This document shows, piece after piece, positions 34,075 to 43,966 of a stretch of DNA of 64,000 nt. This DNA comes from Tiliqua scincoides (taxonomy: Eukaryota > Chordata > Lepidosauria > Squamata > Scincidae), in contig NC_089824.1 in assembly GCF_035046505.1 (NCBI RefSeq), positions 223,652,244-223,716,243 of the forward strand, given 5' to 3'. Made by a program: the position numbers and the translations under genes. Below the pieces are notes generated by a model, which did not search any database, was not told where the DNA came from, and worked only from the letters and a program-made list of their open reading frames with translations. Positions within the stretch are counted from its first letter, which is position 1. The number at the start of each line of letters is the position of its first letter.

Positions 34075-34510
34075 GAGAGATTATCTTTTCCCTCTCACAT
34101 AACACCAGAACCAGGGACATCACCTAAAATTGAGCGTTGGGAGAGTTAGGATGAACAAAAGAAAATATTTCTTTACTCTGCGTGTAATTACCGTAGTCTG
34201 TAGAACTCCTTGCCACAGGAAGTGGAGATGGCATGTTGCATGGATGCCTTTAAGGGGGAATTGGACAAATTTCTGGGGGAAAAGTTCATCACAGGTGACA
34301 AGTCACGGTAGGAATGTGCAAGCTCCTGGTTTTAGAGGTAGGCTCCCTCAGAGTACCAGATGCAGAGGAGGGCACCAGGACGCAGGTTGTGTCTTGCTGT
34401 CTAGTGTGTTCCCTGAATCATTTGGTGGGCTACTGTGAGATACAGGAAGCTGAACTAGATGGTCTATGGCCTGATTCAGCAAAGGGGCTCTTCTTTTGTT
34501 CTTATGTTCA
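34075..34510 (+). repeat. CR1 LINE 3' fragment
   Basis: The RT C-terminal region (FFTL, NSLPQ-like, LDKFLGEKFI-like words in shifting frames) is followed by the 3' UTR and a TTCTT(T/A)TGTTCTTATGTTC end. It is moderately diverged. Confidence 0.85.
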
Positions 34511-34665
34511 GGTGACACATAATGTGTGTGTCACTGCTGCCATCTAGTGGACACTGGCAGGAGACTTTAGCAGTTGGGGATGAAACATGGTTGTTTTCAC
34601 TGACCTTGCATCCTTGTCGGGATGTGACCAGCCTTTCCCTGGCCTTTTCACTGAAATGCAGCTGA

Positions 34666-35009
34666 ACATAAGAACAGCCCACTGGATCAGGCCAAAGGCC
34701 CATCTAGTCCAGCTCTTCCTGATCTCAGAATGGCCCACCAACTGCCCCAGGGAACACACAAGACCAAAGACACAACATGCGCCCTGGTGCCCTCCCCCTA
34801 CATCTGGCAATCAGAGGCAGCCTGCCTCTAAAACCAAGAGCTTGCACATACCTACTAGGACTTGTAACCCATAATGAATTTTTCCTCCAGAAATTTGACC
34901 AATCCCCTTTTAAAGGCATCTAGGCCAGATGCCATCACTACTTCCTGTGGCAAAGAGTTCCACAAAGTAATTACACGCTGGTAAAGAAATATTTTCTTCT
35001 GTCTGTCCT
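34666..35009 (-). repeat. CR1 LINE 3' fragment, minus orientation
   Basis: It begins GAACATAAGAACAGCCCACT (3' end) and extends to the region encoding NSLPQEVVMASGLDAFKRGL on the minus strand. It lies tail to tail with the CR1 at 34075-34510. Confidence 0.9.
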
Positions 35010-35215
35010 CAGGGCCTCTGAGAGGAATTTTATCAGGGGGTACAAAGTTTCTTTTGGGTCCATTCCCAAAGGGGGAGGGGGACAATGGGAGCAGGCAGAA
35101 TGGAGACAAAATAAGGCAGGGGGGAGGGTGTTAACAGTCTTTGAAGCCCAGGTCTACCAGGCTTCTTGATGTGGAGCCCAGGTCTACCCAGCGATGCTAG
35201 ATAAAGTAAGATGGA
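35010..35215. repeat. Dispersed repeat related to 1690-1760
   Basis: GAGAGGAATTTTATCAGGGG followed by GTACAAAGTTTCTTT matches the repeat at 1710. The family is unknown. Confidence 0.45.
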
Positions 35216-35231
35216 AAACCAAACACACTTA

Positions 35232-35408
35232 GGGCCCAGTCCTATCCACTTTTCCAGTGCCAGTGCTGCTGTGCCAATGGGCATGCACTGCATCCTTTGG
35301 AGGGGGTCAGTCACAGAGGCCTCTTCAAGGTGTGGGAACATTTGTTCCCTTACCTGGGGGCTGCATTGTGGTTGCCCCAGTGCTGGAAAATTGGATAGGA
35401 TTGGGCCC
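35232..35408. mobile_element. 177-bp PIF/Harbinger-like MITE, copy 1
   Basis: Terminal inverted repeats of about 26 bp (left GGGCCCAGTCCTATCCACTT, right end inverted GGGCCCAATCCTATCCAATT) enclose the element. The 3-bp flank TTA is present on both sides (35229-35231, 35409-35411), as PIF/Harbinger insertions produce. A same-length copy flanked by TAA is at 50646-50822. It is non-coding. Confidence 0.8.
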
Positions 35409-35411
35409 TTA

Positions 35412-35815
35412 GTCCCTCTAAAATCTTTGAAGTACAGCAAATCATTACAGAAAATTAGCACCATTGCAGTTAGAGTCACACTGGAAAGGACAGCATCCTG
35501 TGTGCACCTGCAAGGGTGTCCCTGAGCGCCTAGACAGTCCTTCCTGGTTATTGGATCCTCAAGGCAAAGAGCTACTGTAGCAGCCAGTTTCCTCCCAGCC
35601 GTGATCTGATGTCAAGGAGGGTCCTGGATGCATTCCTGAGCCCAGAGGGCCTGGCTGGCAGCAGCAGTTGCACTGCACGCCTGCAGTTTAGCCCCCAGCA
35701 TCACGTGCAGGCAGCGAGTTCAGGTGAGATGCCAGGAACTTTCTGGGCCCCCTTTCTGACCCTGGCCCAGGTTCCCTCCCTCTCCTAGGCCCGCCTGTCC
35801 CAACACTCAGCTCGC
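35412..35815. other. Unassigned DNA
   Basis: The last part (35730-35800) resembles the duplicated block at 1860-2075. No gene is seen. Confidence 0.35.
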
Positions 35816-35925
35816 CTGGCTGTCCCCTGCGTCTCTCTCCACTCCATCCACCCCCTGCATGATTTTGCGTCTCCCCTCAGGCGCCTCTTTTCGAGGCTGA
35901 AGGTAGCCCTTCCTCATAGGCCCAG
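35816..35925 (-). repeat. Short CR1 fragment at edge of CpG island
   Basis: In minus orientation, GGCCTATGAGGAAGGGCTAC, GAAAAGAGGCGCCTGAGGGG and ATCATGCAGGGGGTGGATGG match the CR1 segment encoding YEERL...FSLEKRRLRG and IMQGMDRV. Confidence 0.75.
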
Positions 35926-35929
35926 TCAG

Positions 35930-36760
35930 TGTTCTGGTCGTCCGCTTCCGCACCTTCTTCCATGGCGTCGGGGGGCGGGGGGGGGCTGATAGTCCGACTG
36001 GAGCAGAGACCCTGCAGGAGCGTGCGATGCGCCCTTCCTGCCTTGCTTCTGCCCCAACCTCCTGCCTTCCTGCCTGGAAGAGGACAGGTCGCTTACTTTC
36101 CAGCCGCGATCTCCGCCAGGAGGAAACAGCCTCGCCCCTCCCGATGCCCGCAGCCGCCCTGGGCCGCTCCTCGGGCGGCGTCGGGGGACGTGACCGAGGC
36201 CAGGAGCAGCAGCCGCACGGCGCACTCCTCTCGGTGGCAAGCGCTTGGGAGCGGTTCGGGGGTGGGGGAGCAACGCGGAGGCCAAGGCCGGAGAAGAGGC
36301 GGGGGCTCCGCGCTGAGGCTCCCTGCAGAACGTGGTGCAGCCGCGCCACTGCCCGCTCTGGGCCGCGGCGCCTGCAGGCTCCAGAGCCCGGACCCCCCGC
36401 AGCAACACGGGACGCGGCGAAGGGCTCCTGCCGCCCGACGGGCGCTGGAAGGGAACTCGGCAGCCAGTCAGGCTGCGCAGGGCGCGGTGGCGGCCCCGAC
36501 ATACGGCGCAAGGCTGCCATCTGCCGGCCTCGGGCCTGCAAGCGGGCTCGGAGGTCGCCCCGCGAAGCCCCTTCGCGCGTCCTGCAGTGTGTGCGGCTCA
36601 GGTCCCCCTCCCCCGCTGAGCAGAGCCCCCTTGCGCCGGCCAGTCGTGCCACCTTGTGCCAGCCGCGCCGCGTCTCGCCTGAGTGGGCTCCGCCTGGCCT
36701 TCCCCCATCGCCGGGCACCCTCGTGCCTGGTGTCCCAGCAGCACTGCAACCCTCGCAGAC
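35930..36760. promoter_or_regulatory. CpG-rich island without an assigned gene
   Basis: The sequence is GC-rich and dense in CpG, with CGCG words, unlike its surroundings. Open frames of about 269-319 codons exist on both strands at once, as expected of GC-rich DNA, so they are not evidence of protein. On the minus strand a start codon in strong context (GACGCCATGGAAG, ATG at 35963-35961) is followed after MEE by a possible GTGCGG splice donor. A promoter with a short first exon is therefore possible but unproven. Confidence 0.55.
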
Positions 36761-36804
36761 AGGCACGCAGGGCCACCCTCACTCGGTGGCACTTTCCCAC
36801 ACAC

Positions 36805-36893
36805 AGCCCAAGCCTATCCACACTTTCCTGGAGTAAGCCCCACTGACTTTAATGAGACTTCCTTCTGAGTAGACAGGCATAGACTGGGCTGCT
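36805..36893. repeat. Palindromic foldback element
   Basis: It begins CAGCCCAAGCCTATCCACAC and ends CAGGCATAGACTGGGCTG, an inverted match. The inside has AGTAAGCCCCACTGA and CTTCTGAGTAGACA. The same family is at 47531, 50577 and 63048. Confidence 0.6.
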
Positions 36894-37716
36894 AGTCCAT
36901 CAGGGCTTCAGGGGCCTGGCACATGTCATGTGGCCCAGTTAGGCTTCGCTGCTAACTGGGAAAAAGGCGCTTCTTCCAGAGGTGCTCTGTGAAAGGCGGA
37001 CTCTATTTCAGGGGTGGCTGGATGATAAGAGAGTATCCAAAGTGGCAATGAAGTGATGGGATCTGACCTGACAACGAGTACTTCAAGCACCAATGGGTTG
37101 GGAAGGAAGTGAATGACTTCTGAAGAGGGGCTGTGCAGAGTGATGGAGTGGAACAGGAAGGGAACTTTGAAATGGAGACTAAGAAGGCCAGGTGGCCTTG
37201 GAACAAGGATGAGAGATAACACACAGGTGCAAAAGATGAGATCATGCCACAGGTGAGGGGTACTTGCAAGAGTTCTGATTGGTCCAACATGCTCAGCTGA
37301 CTCAGTAGAATTGAAGGATTACGACTGGCGGATCTTTCTATAAAAATGAGCTGGGTGTTTGCTCTGGGTTCCCTTGGGGTGGCATCTGCCAAGGGAAAAA
37401 TCTGGTGATCTGAGCAGCAAAATGGTAACCATGTAACCTGTAAAGAGGCATGTAAGTGGTGTAGGCCTAGCCAGCTTTCTTGTTTTCTGTGTAGCAATGA
37501 GTGTACTAAGTTTCCTTAGTTGCCCTTGAGGGGCCCACTAAGATGGGTGGCAACTTCTGATGTACTAACCTCCGTTATTAATCAAGTATTTACTCTGATT
37601 TTGGAGTGATGTGTGCTCAGGGTGAGGGTGGAATGACTCACTAGAACCCAAAGGCTTGCAAGGGCAAGCGCAGGTGAGTTGGGGCAGCCCAAATCCTTCA
37701 TGTGCTCCTCTGACTA
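36894..37716. other. Unassigned DNA, weakly LTR-like
   Basis: A TATAAAAATGAGC word near 37341 with a following leader-like stretch gives a faint LTR impression, but no terminal repeats or target duplication were found. No host gene is seen. Confidence 0.3.
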
Positions 37717-38262
37717 AGATGATTACTGGGCTGGGCACCTTCCTTATGAGGAAAGGCTACAGCGTTTGGGCCTCTTCAGCCTAGAAAAGAGGCGCCTGAG
37801 GTGGGACATGATTGAGACATACAAAATTATGCATGGGAAGGATAAAGTGGAGAGATGCTCTTTACACTCTCACATAACACCAGAACCAGGGACATCCACT
37901 AAAATTGAGTGTTGGAGGGTTAGGACAGACAAAAGAAAATATTTCTTTACTCAGCATGTGGTCAGTCTGTGGAGCTCTTTGCCACAGGATGTGGTGATGG
38001 TGTCTGGCCTGGACGCCTTTAAAAGGTGATTGGACAAGTTTCTGGACGAAAAATCCATTACGGGTACAAGCCATGATGTGTATGCGCAACCTCCTGATTT
38101 TAGAAATGGGCTATGCCAGATGCAAGGGAGGGCACCAGGATGCAGGTCTCTTGTTATCTGGTGTGCTCCCTGGGGCATTTGGTGGGCCACTGTGAGATCC
38201 AGGAAGCTGGACTAGATGGGCCTATGGCCTGATCCAGTGGGGCTCTTCTTATGTTCTTATAT
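37717..38262 (+). repeat. CR1 LINE 3' fragment
   Basis: The RT C-terminus (LFSLEKRRLRWDMIETYKIM, SLPQDVVMVSGLDAFKR) with small frame breaks leads to a single 3' UTR unit ending TTCTTATGTTCTTA. Confidence 0.9.
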
Positions 38263-38679
38263 TAACAGGGGGAGAGTAATTGTCCCTCTTGGCCCAGGAT
38301 GGTGTCTTTTCTAGTGGCTGTCTGCTGGTGTGTGTTCTGCATCTTTTTAGATTGGGAGCCCTCTTGAACAGGGAGCCATTTTGGTTTTTGTGTGTGTGTC
38401 TTTTTTTTCTGTAAACTGCTTTGTGAACATTTTTGTTGAAAAGTGTTAAGTATTTGTGGTGATGATGATATCCCTTGATGACCTGGTAAATGACCAGGTA
38501 AAAATGGTCACTTTTACTAAATGACCTGGCAAAACAAAAAGGTATTTTCCTGCTCTTGTAAACAGGGACAGTCTTAAGATATGCCTGATTGGCTGCCAAG
38601 CAATACTTTTTGCCAGGGGGGTGAGGGGTGATAGCCTTTGCCTTGTGGAGGAATGCATGAAGGAAGCTTCAGACTCAGT
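38263..38679 (+). repeat. L2-like 3' tail and unassigned flank
   Basis: TCTGTAAACTGCTTTGTGAA and TTTTTGTTGAAAAGTGTTAA (38408-38450) resemble the L2-type 3' end. Beyond 38460 nothing is recognised. Confidence 0.45.
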
Positions 38680-39096
38680 TGTCAGGTTTCTCCACTACAA
38701 AGGATTTCAGAGAGCAGGACCCAGAGTGTTGCAAGGTCAAAAAGCAAGACTCAGTACTCAAGGGTGATCATTTGCAAGCTTATTCCGTTGCTAGCAATGG
38801 GCATCTCATGGGACTAATGTCCAAAGCATTGAGAGCCCTTTTCCAATGTTAACTGGACCCTTTATAGCATTATGGGTTCTTTGTTTGAAAATCGGAACTT
38901 CTCATGGGCTGAAGTTTGACATCATAGATGGGGCTAACTCTTAATAGGCTATAGATAAGATGCCATTTACATAAAAGATAGAAAATAGGTGGGCAATAAG
39001 TGAGCAAAACTGCTGATTGGCTCTGATTTACATACAGGTGGGGTTCACTGAAATTGCACAATTTCCAAAAGTTTTCAGAAAGGGTTTGCTGTAACA
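38680..39096 (-). mobile_element. Possible endogenous-retrovirus-type LTR fossil
   Basis: In plus orientation the block starts TGTCAGG and ends GTAACA. On the minus strand a TATA-like ATAAAGGGTCC is followed about 80 bp later by a GGAATAAGC poly(A)-like word and then an R-U5-like stretch. This is the order of a retroviral LTR. No target duplication was found and no internal region is visible. It may extend towards the gap. Confidence 0.4.
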
Positions 39097-39412
39097 TCCT
39101 CATTAAGGATGTTTCACTAAAATTCTATGTCTTATGAATTTCATTAAAATTCTATGTCTGTATGACTATTGTGACCAGTTACCTTGAGTACATTGGTATT
39201 AAGGGTATAGTGCTGTATATCCTTGCTAAGAAGTGACCTCTTCCCCTTTCAGTGGTTGCCTAGCACATGCTAAAGTGTAATCTTTGAGTTAAGGCTTCAG
39301 CCAGCTTCTTTGCTCTCTTAAACTTTTCAAGTAACTTTGGTCCCCAGTGGTCTGCCTCTATTTCAGTTGCAATTCAAACAAAGAGACTCCAAAAGCAGAA
39401 GTTTCCTGATTA
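39097..39412. other. Unassigned AT-rich DNA up to the gap
   Basis: A short direct repeat, TCA(C/T)TAAAATTCTATGTCT, occurs at 39113 and 39141. It may belong to the same LTR-like fossil as the block before it. Confidence 0.3.
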
Positions 39413-39612
39413 NNNNNNNNNNNNNNNNNNNNNNNNNNNNNNNNNNNNNNNNNNNNNNNNNNNNNNNNNNNNNNNNNNNNNNNNNNNNNNNNNNNNNNNN
39501 NNNNNNNNNNNNNNNNNNNNNNNNNNNNNNNNNNNNNNNNNNNNNNNNNNNNNNNNNNNNNNNNNNNNNNNNNNNNNNNNNNNNNNNNNNNNNNNNNNNN
39601 NNNNNNNNNNNN
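39413..39612. other. Assembly gap (200 N)
   Basis: Exactly 200 unknown bases, a scaffold placeholder. The open frames that cross it are meaningless. Confidence 0.99.
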
Positions 39613-40394
39613 AGCCCAAGCCCCATCTCAGAGATGTTTTTTCCCTACTTGAGCCTGCCACCTCTTTGGCTGCGGTGAACCAGAATGATAGCTAAACCCC
39701 TAAACAGAGGCAGTGGTGACCGCTTCAACCACCAGGCACTCGGGAGGCAGCTGGTCTGGGCTTTGACAGGTCAGAGCCTCTCCCAGCAAGAGAGGAAGAG
39801 GGGGAGGAGCAGGAGGGAATGACAGGCCACCCTCCTGGCGCTCTGGCGGAGGCTGGCCTGTGAGTGCAGTCTCTTGGTTGGGGGTGCTACTGGCTGCTTG
39901 GCCACCTGGCTCTGCAGCTCTTCCCTGCCACCATTTCACCTAAAGAAGGCAAGTTCTTCTAGGGAAGCTGCTTGAAAGAAATGCGTTCGTAGAGAAGTTT
40001 CTAGAAGAAGGAGTCCCCATCCTTACCCTTCAGGGGCTCCCTGCAGACCTGACCACCCCCACTGCTGCAGCACTGCTTGACTCCAGGCACTCGCTGTCCT
40101 TCTGACAAGTTATCAAGCAATGTGGCAAGTGTCCCAGGGGGCAGGAACCAGGTTTCTCTGCCAGAGACCAACCAAATAGCTGTAAAACTTGTTGGTTCAC
40201 ATACTTGCCCAGCCCTTTAAGAGCCAGCAGTGCCAGGGTCCCCTTCTTTGTGGAGTCTGCGTGTGCCACGTGAATTCTGAGAAACAATGGGGGGGACCAC
40301 TGCAAAGTGGCTCTTGAGGGGCTAGGGCAAGCCACAAAAGCAAGGCATATGAGAAGCGCACGCAAAACATGATCGCAGCGCTTTCACCTTTTTC
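39613..40394. other. Unassigned DNA after the gap
   Basis: No gene or family is recognised. Confidence 0.35.
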
Positions 40395-40608
40395 AGCTGC
40401 GGGGAGCCCTGCGGGCACTCACCCAGGGCTCCCTGCCCCCATGACAGGTTGCTGCAGGGACTGGTGAGAACATCCCAGTTCCTGCAGCCCCCTTAGCGAC
40501 ACAATCCTGGGGATCGCATCACTGCTTTTCCCCCTGCCCCTTAAGGGGAAAATGGCCAGGGCTCTCTGGCTGGGGTGTCATGACACCCCAGTTTGAAAAG
40601 CCCTGGCC
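40395..40608. mobile_element. hAT-type MITE, 3' part
   Basis: GCTGGGGTGTCATGACACCC is a palindrome near the right end. The end itself reads CCCCAGTTTGAAAAGCCCTG, the inverted form of CAGGGCTTTTCAAACTGGGG, a hAT-style terminus. Internal words (GGAGCCCTGCG, GATCGCATCACTGC) are shared with the hAT MITE at 41255. The left end was not found. Confidence 0.55.
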
Positions 40609-40740
40609 TATATGTAAGGTTTTGATTCTTTGCCCCAATGTGCATGGCTTTACATATACTGACACTGAAATGCATCTGCCATTTTGCTGCCCGGTCTTCC
40701 AGTTTGGAGGGATCCTTCTGGAGCTCCTCACAATCGTTGC
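40609..40740 (-). repeat. CR1 LINE internal scrap, minus orientation
   Basis: ATATGTAAGGTTTTGATTCT, GCCCCAATGTGCATGGCTTT and GATCCTTCTGGAGCTCCTCA match the CR1 region at 45225-45360, which encodes KWQMRFNVSKCKVMHIGAKN. It abuts the MITE. Confidence 0.8.
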
Positions 40741-41254
40741 TCCCACAAGCATTGGACCCACAAGAGGACAAGCGTTGCACCCACCCGCCACTCCACCTGG
40801 GCACGTAGTTGCACCACCTTGCCATTCCCTATGGCCCCTGCCACTACCACCTCCTTCTCTCACCTTTGCCTGTCTCGCTTGACGTGCTTGGCTCAGAGCA
40901 CATGTGTTTGGAAGGAAAAGGAGGAGAAGGGGGAGTGTGGGCAGGGGGAGGGAGACCCTCTGCATTTCAGTCTCCATGAGTGGTGAGGGCCGTGGCACAC
41001 GGGCCACACCAGGCACCTCCGCGGGCCCAACATTGTCCCCTGCAGCCCTTCTGGCTTCTGAAGAGAAGAAACCAGAAGGGACCCAGCATCCACAGGGGTG
41101 GTAGCAGTGACCTCCCATCCTTTGTGCAGCAGCACAGCAATTATTAATTCACTATTAATTTCACTGGGTTTCTTTTTCATTATTAATTGGAGAAGACGGG
41201 TGCAAATAAAATGGGCCCCCAAAATGATCCCAAGTCAAGTTTTTTTAACTGAAC
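40741..41254. other. Unassigned DNA
   Basis: It is rich in short inverted words (CCGTGGCACACGGG) and probably an old repeat composite. No gene is seen. Confidence 0.3.
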
Positions 41255-41754
41255 CAGTGGTTCTCAAACTGGTGGGTTGCGACCCACCAGTTCATGTAAT
41301 GCTTCCCCCGTCCGTTTCAGGGCCAGGGGAAGGGGAGGGAGGCAGCCAGGCGATCCCCAGGATTGCGTTGCTAAGGAGGGTGAGAGGGTGCTTTGGACTT
41401 CCTTTAAGAAGGCAGGGCTGCAGGAGGTGTGGGGAGCCCTGCGCAGCCCTACACAGCGATCCCCGAGGCTTGGAACGTTTGCTAAAAGCGGGCACAAAGC
41501 ACTTCTGTTCTGCAGGAGGTGCTTTGCAGCCGCCTTTAGAGAACATTCCAAGCCTCAAGGAGCACTGTGTAGGGCTGCGCAGGGCTCCCCACACCTCCTG
41601 CAGCCTGCTGCAGCTCTGCCCACATAACATGAGTGCAAAGCACCCCCCTTGCCTCCCTGAGCGATGCGATCCTGGGGAACGCATCACTGCCAAGCCCCTC
41701 CCTCGCAAGAACTTACTGAGGGAGTGAAGCTCCCTCAAAGTTTGAGAACCTCTG
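41255..41754. mobile_element. hAT-type MITE, 500 bp, with TSD
   Basis: The ends CAGTGGTTCTCAAACT and AGTTTGAGAACCTCTG are the classical hAT/Charlie termini. The flanks AACTGAAC (41247-41254) and AACTAAAC (41755-41762) match at 7 of 8 positions. Inside, a long inverted repeat pairs GCAGGAGGTGTGGGGAGCCC (about 41411) with GGGCTCCCCACACCTCCTGC (about 41582), so nearly the whole element is self-complementary. It carries no transposase. The overlapping frames of 95-209 codons are artefacts. Confidence 0.92.
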
Positions 41755-42107
41755 AACTAAACTGTTCAGATCTTTTCAGTACTAGAGTTTGTATCAGTGC
41801 ATTGCCAGGGCATCTTATAAAAAGGGGGGTGGGAGTCAGGTTTTAGGGGCCAAAACTACTGTAATTTGGTCCATTCCTAAATCCTCCCCAATGAAAAGAG
41901 TTGGAACTTCAGCATTTTTTTTAGACCAGGGATTTGCCTTTATGAGTCAGTGTAACTGAAACCTGTCAATGAAACATCAACACCTCTATCCAGGTAATGG
42001 TGTCAAAACACACCTCTGGCCATTCCCGTGGTCAGCTCACCTGTTCTTTTTCAGTTCTGCTCTTCGCATTAGCATTTCTGCAGCCTAACTTTTGCAGAGC
42101 TAATTTA
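41755..42107. other. Unassigned DNA
   Basis: No gene or family is recognised. Confidence 0.3.
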
Positions 42108-42440
42108 GGGTACAATCCTATCCTGCACTGGAACAGGCAAGCCAAGAGGCTTGTGCTGTATCCAGCACAGGATAGGGGCCCAAGGCGGCTCAGCCAGAGG
42201 CAAGGGGAAACTTTTCCCCTTACCCCGAGTAAGACGCCCTTACCTCAGGGCGCCTTTGGCCCAATGGGTCTCCTAGAATTTGCGCCACCTCCTCAGGTGG
42301 AGCAGTTTGAAGCCACAGGGGTTGGGATCTGGCATAACTGCTGCCTCCCACTCCCCGCCCACCGGCCCTGGGACCACCCACTGCCCACCCTCCCCCGCCA
42401 GGGTCACCTAATTATGGGTTATTCAGAGGCTTATTAGCCA
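42108..42440. repeat. MITE-like repeat
   Basis: It starts GGGTACAATCCTATCCTGCA, related to the termini at 35232, and has internal palindromes such as CCTTACCTCAGGGCGCC. The right end is not defined. Confidence 0.45.
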
Positions 42441-43100
42441 CTACAGCACAGCTTGGCCAGTTTTCTGCAAATCCAGAGGAGAGGGGAACCTGAAAAAAAA
42501 TCTGAACACATGGCTCTTTTTACTGTTAACCTTGCTTGCTGTAGTCAAAGAATAACACAAGTCTGAGGAACAAAAATCTGCACTTTTGCTGTAGAAGTTT
42601 CCTAAAACTTTGTGCAGAACATACATTGTTCCAATTATTACATTTTTACATTGCACGTTATTATATTTGGTCCACATTACATTTGGATAATTACATTTGG
42701 CCCACATCTTACATGAGGGTTACGTTCCAAGGTTGGTGCGTAAAGCCAAAATTGTGTATACGCCTCCTTACCCCTCAATCAGTCCTCTGATAACTCCAAA
42801 TGAGGATAAGCCAAGCTTAGGTGACGGAGAAGGAGTTGTAGACAAAGGATTGGCTCTGGCTGCACTCAAGGAATTGACTGTAGACTCACCTGCTGCTATT
42901 TGTTTTTTCCTGAGGAAAACAGGGATTGGCAACTGTTGTTGTTGACTCTTCAGCTGCTCAAACATTTCTTGGAACCATCTCAAATAGTCTGTAATGCCGT
43001 GTGGGACCTTTGAGGCTTTGTTCCACAGAGGAATTATATTTGGAAATTAATAGCTCAATCCTTTCCATTTTCCTGTCAAAGCTGCGGCCACATCAAAACA
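42441..43100. other. Unassigned DNA with a Tigger-like stretch
   Basis: ATGAGGGTTACGTTCCAAGG (42714-42733), followed by GTGCGTAAAGCCAAAATTG, resembles the start of pogo/Tigger MITEs. The 82-codon frame from 42697 has no family resemblance. Confidence 0.35.
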
Positions 43101-43966
43101 GGCTGCACTGCAAGCTGGGGGGGGGGGGAGAATGACCAGGAGGCTTGGGAAAGGTGATGGAGCATATTTCCTCCTTACCTCCAGGTAAACTTTCCAATCA
43201 CCTATGGGTCTCCTCGGGCGTGTGCCAGCTCTTTGGCTGGTGGAAGTCCAAGGAGCAAAAGTGGGCACGTCAGGAGGTGAGGAAGGCGATAGCATAATGC
43301 CACAGGTCACATGTTCCAGGACACATCCTCTCCTGCCCTGACACGCCTCTTCCCCTCCCAGTCTTTGCCTTCTCCCACCCCCCCCCACCTTTGTTCTGTC
43401 CACCCCGCCCGTTTCCCTGAACTCCCATGCAGAGCCAGGAGCTGGACTTTTGGCTTTTGGGGAAAGTGTAGCTGGACTTTCTCCAAAAGAGCCCAGTCTC
43501 ATCAGCACTGGTGACTCTGGCCCCTGTGCTGCTCAGGAACAGGATCACAGAATGCTGCCCCCCCCCCCCCGGAGGCCTTCTGCCTCCAGAAAGTTTTAAA
43601 TGTCACTTCAGGTGAGGCCCTTAGAAGACTTTTTGAAGGCTGGGGTGACTACTCAGGTCTAAACTGCTGGTGCAGACTTAAGAAGCCCTGTGTTGGCCTT
43701 CCAAGCCTTCTAAGGAACTTAAAATGCCACTTCCGATTTTTAGCTGGCCGCTCCAGCCCTCCAAAACACTCTGGGTGGGGTGAGGAAGGCGCCACTGCCC
43801 CCACAGGTGTGGTGTTCTGTCAGGTTTTTGGCATCCCAGGCTTCAGACTGTTATTAGCCAGGATGTGGCAGGAGGCCCTGATATGTCATCTGGGCCTGGA
43901 GTGAAACAATCTGTAAAGCAGCACAGCTGATGTAGTAAACTGCACCTGTTGCAGGTGGGAGACCTA
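43101..43966. other. Unassigned DNA, no gene seen
   Basis: It contains C and G runs near 43117, 43380 and 43557. The 153-codon minus-strand frame is low complexity and opposed by another. Confidence 0.35.

Noticed and set aside
35807-36846. Open frames of 269 to 319 codons on both strands
   Set aside because: They overlap in opposite strands within a CpG-rich island, have low-complexity Ala/Arg/Pro/Gly composition and no domain. They are expected by chance where stop codons are rare.
37010-37700. A possible LTR around a TATAAAAATGAGC word
   Set aside because: No paired ends, no target duplication and no related copy in the window.
39337-39678. Frames crossing the N gap
   Set aside because: They consist mainly of unknown bases.
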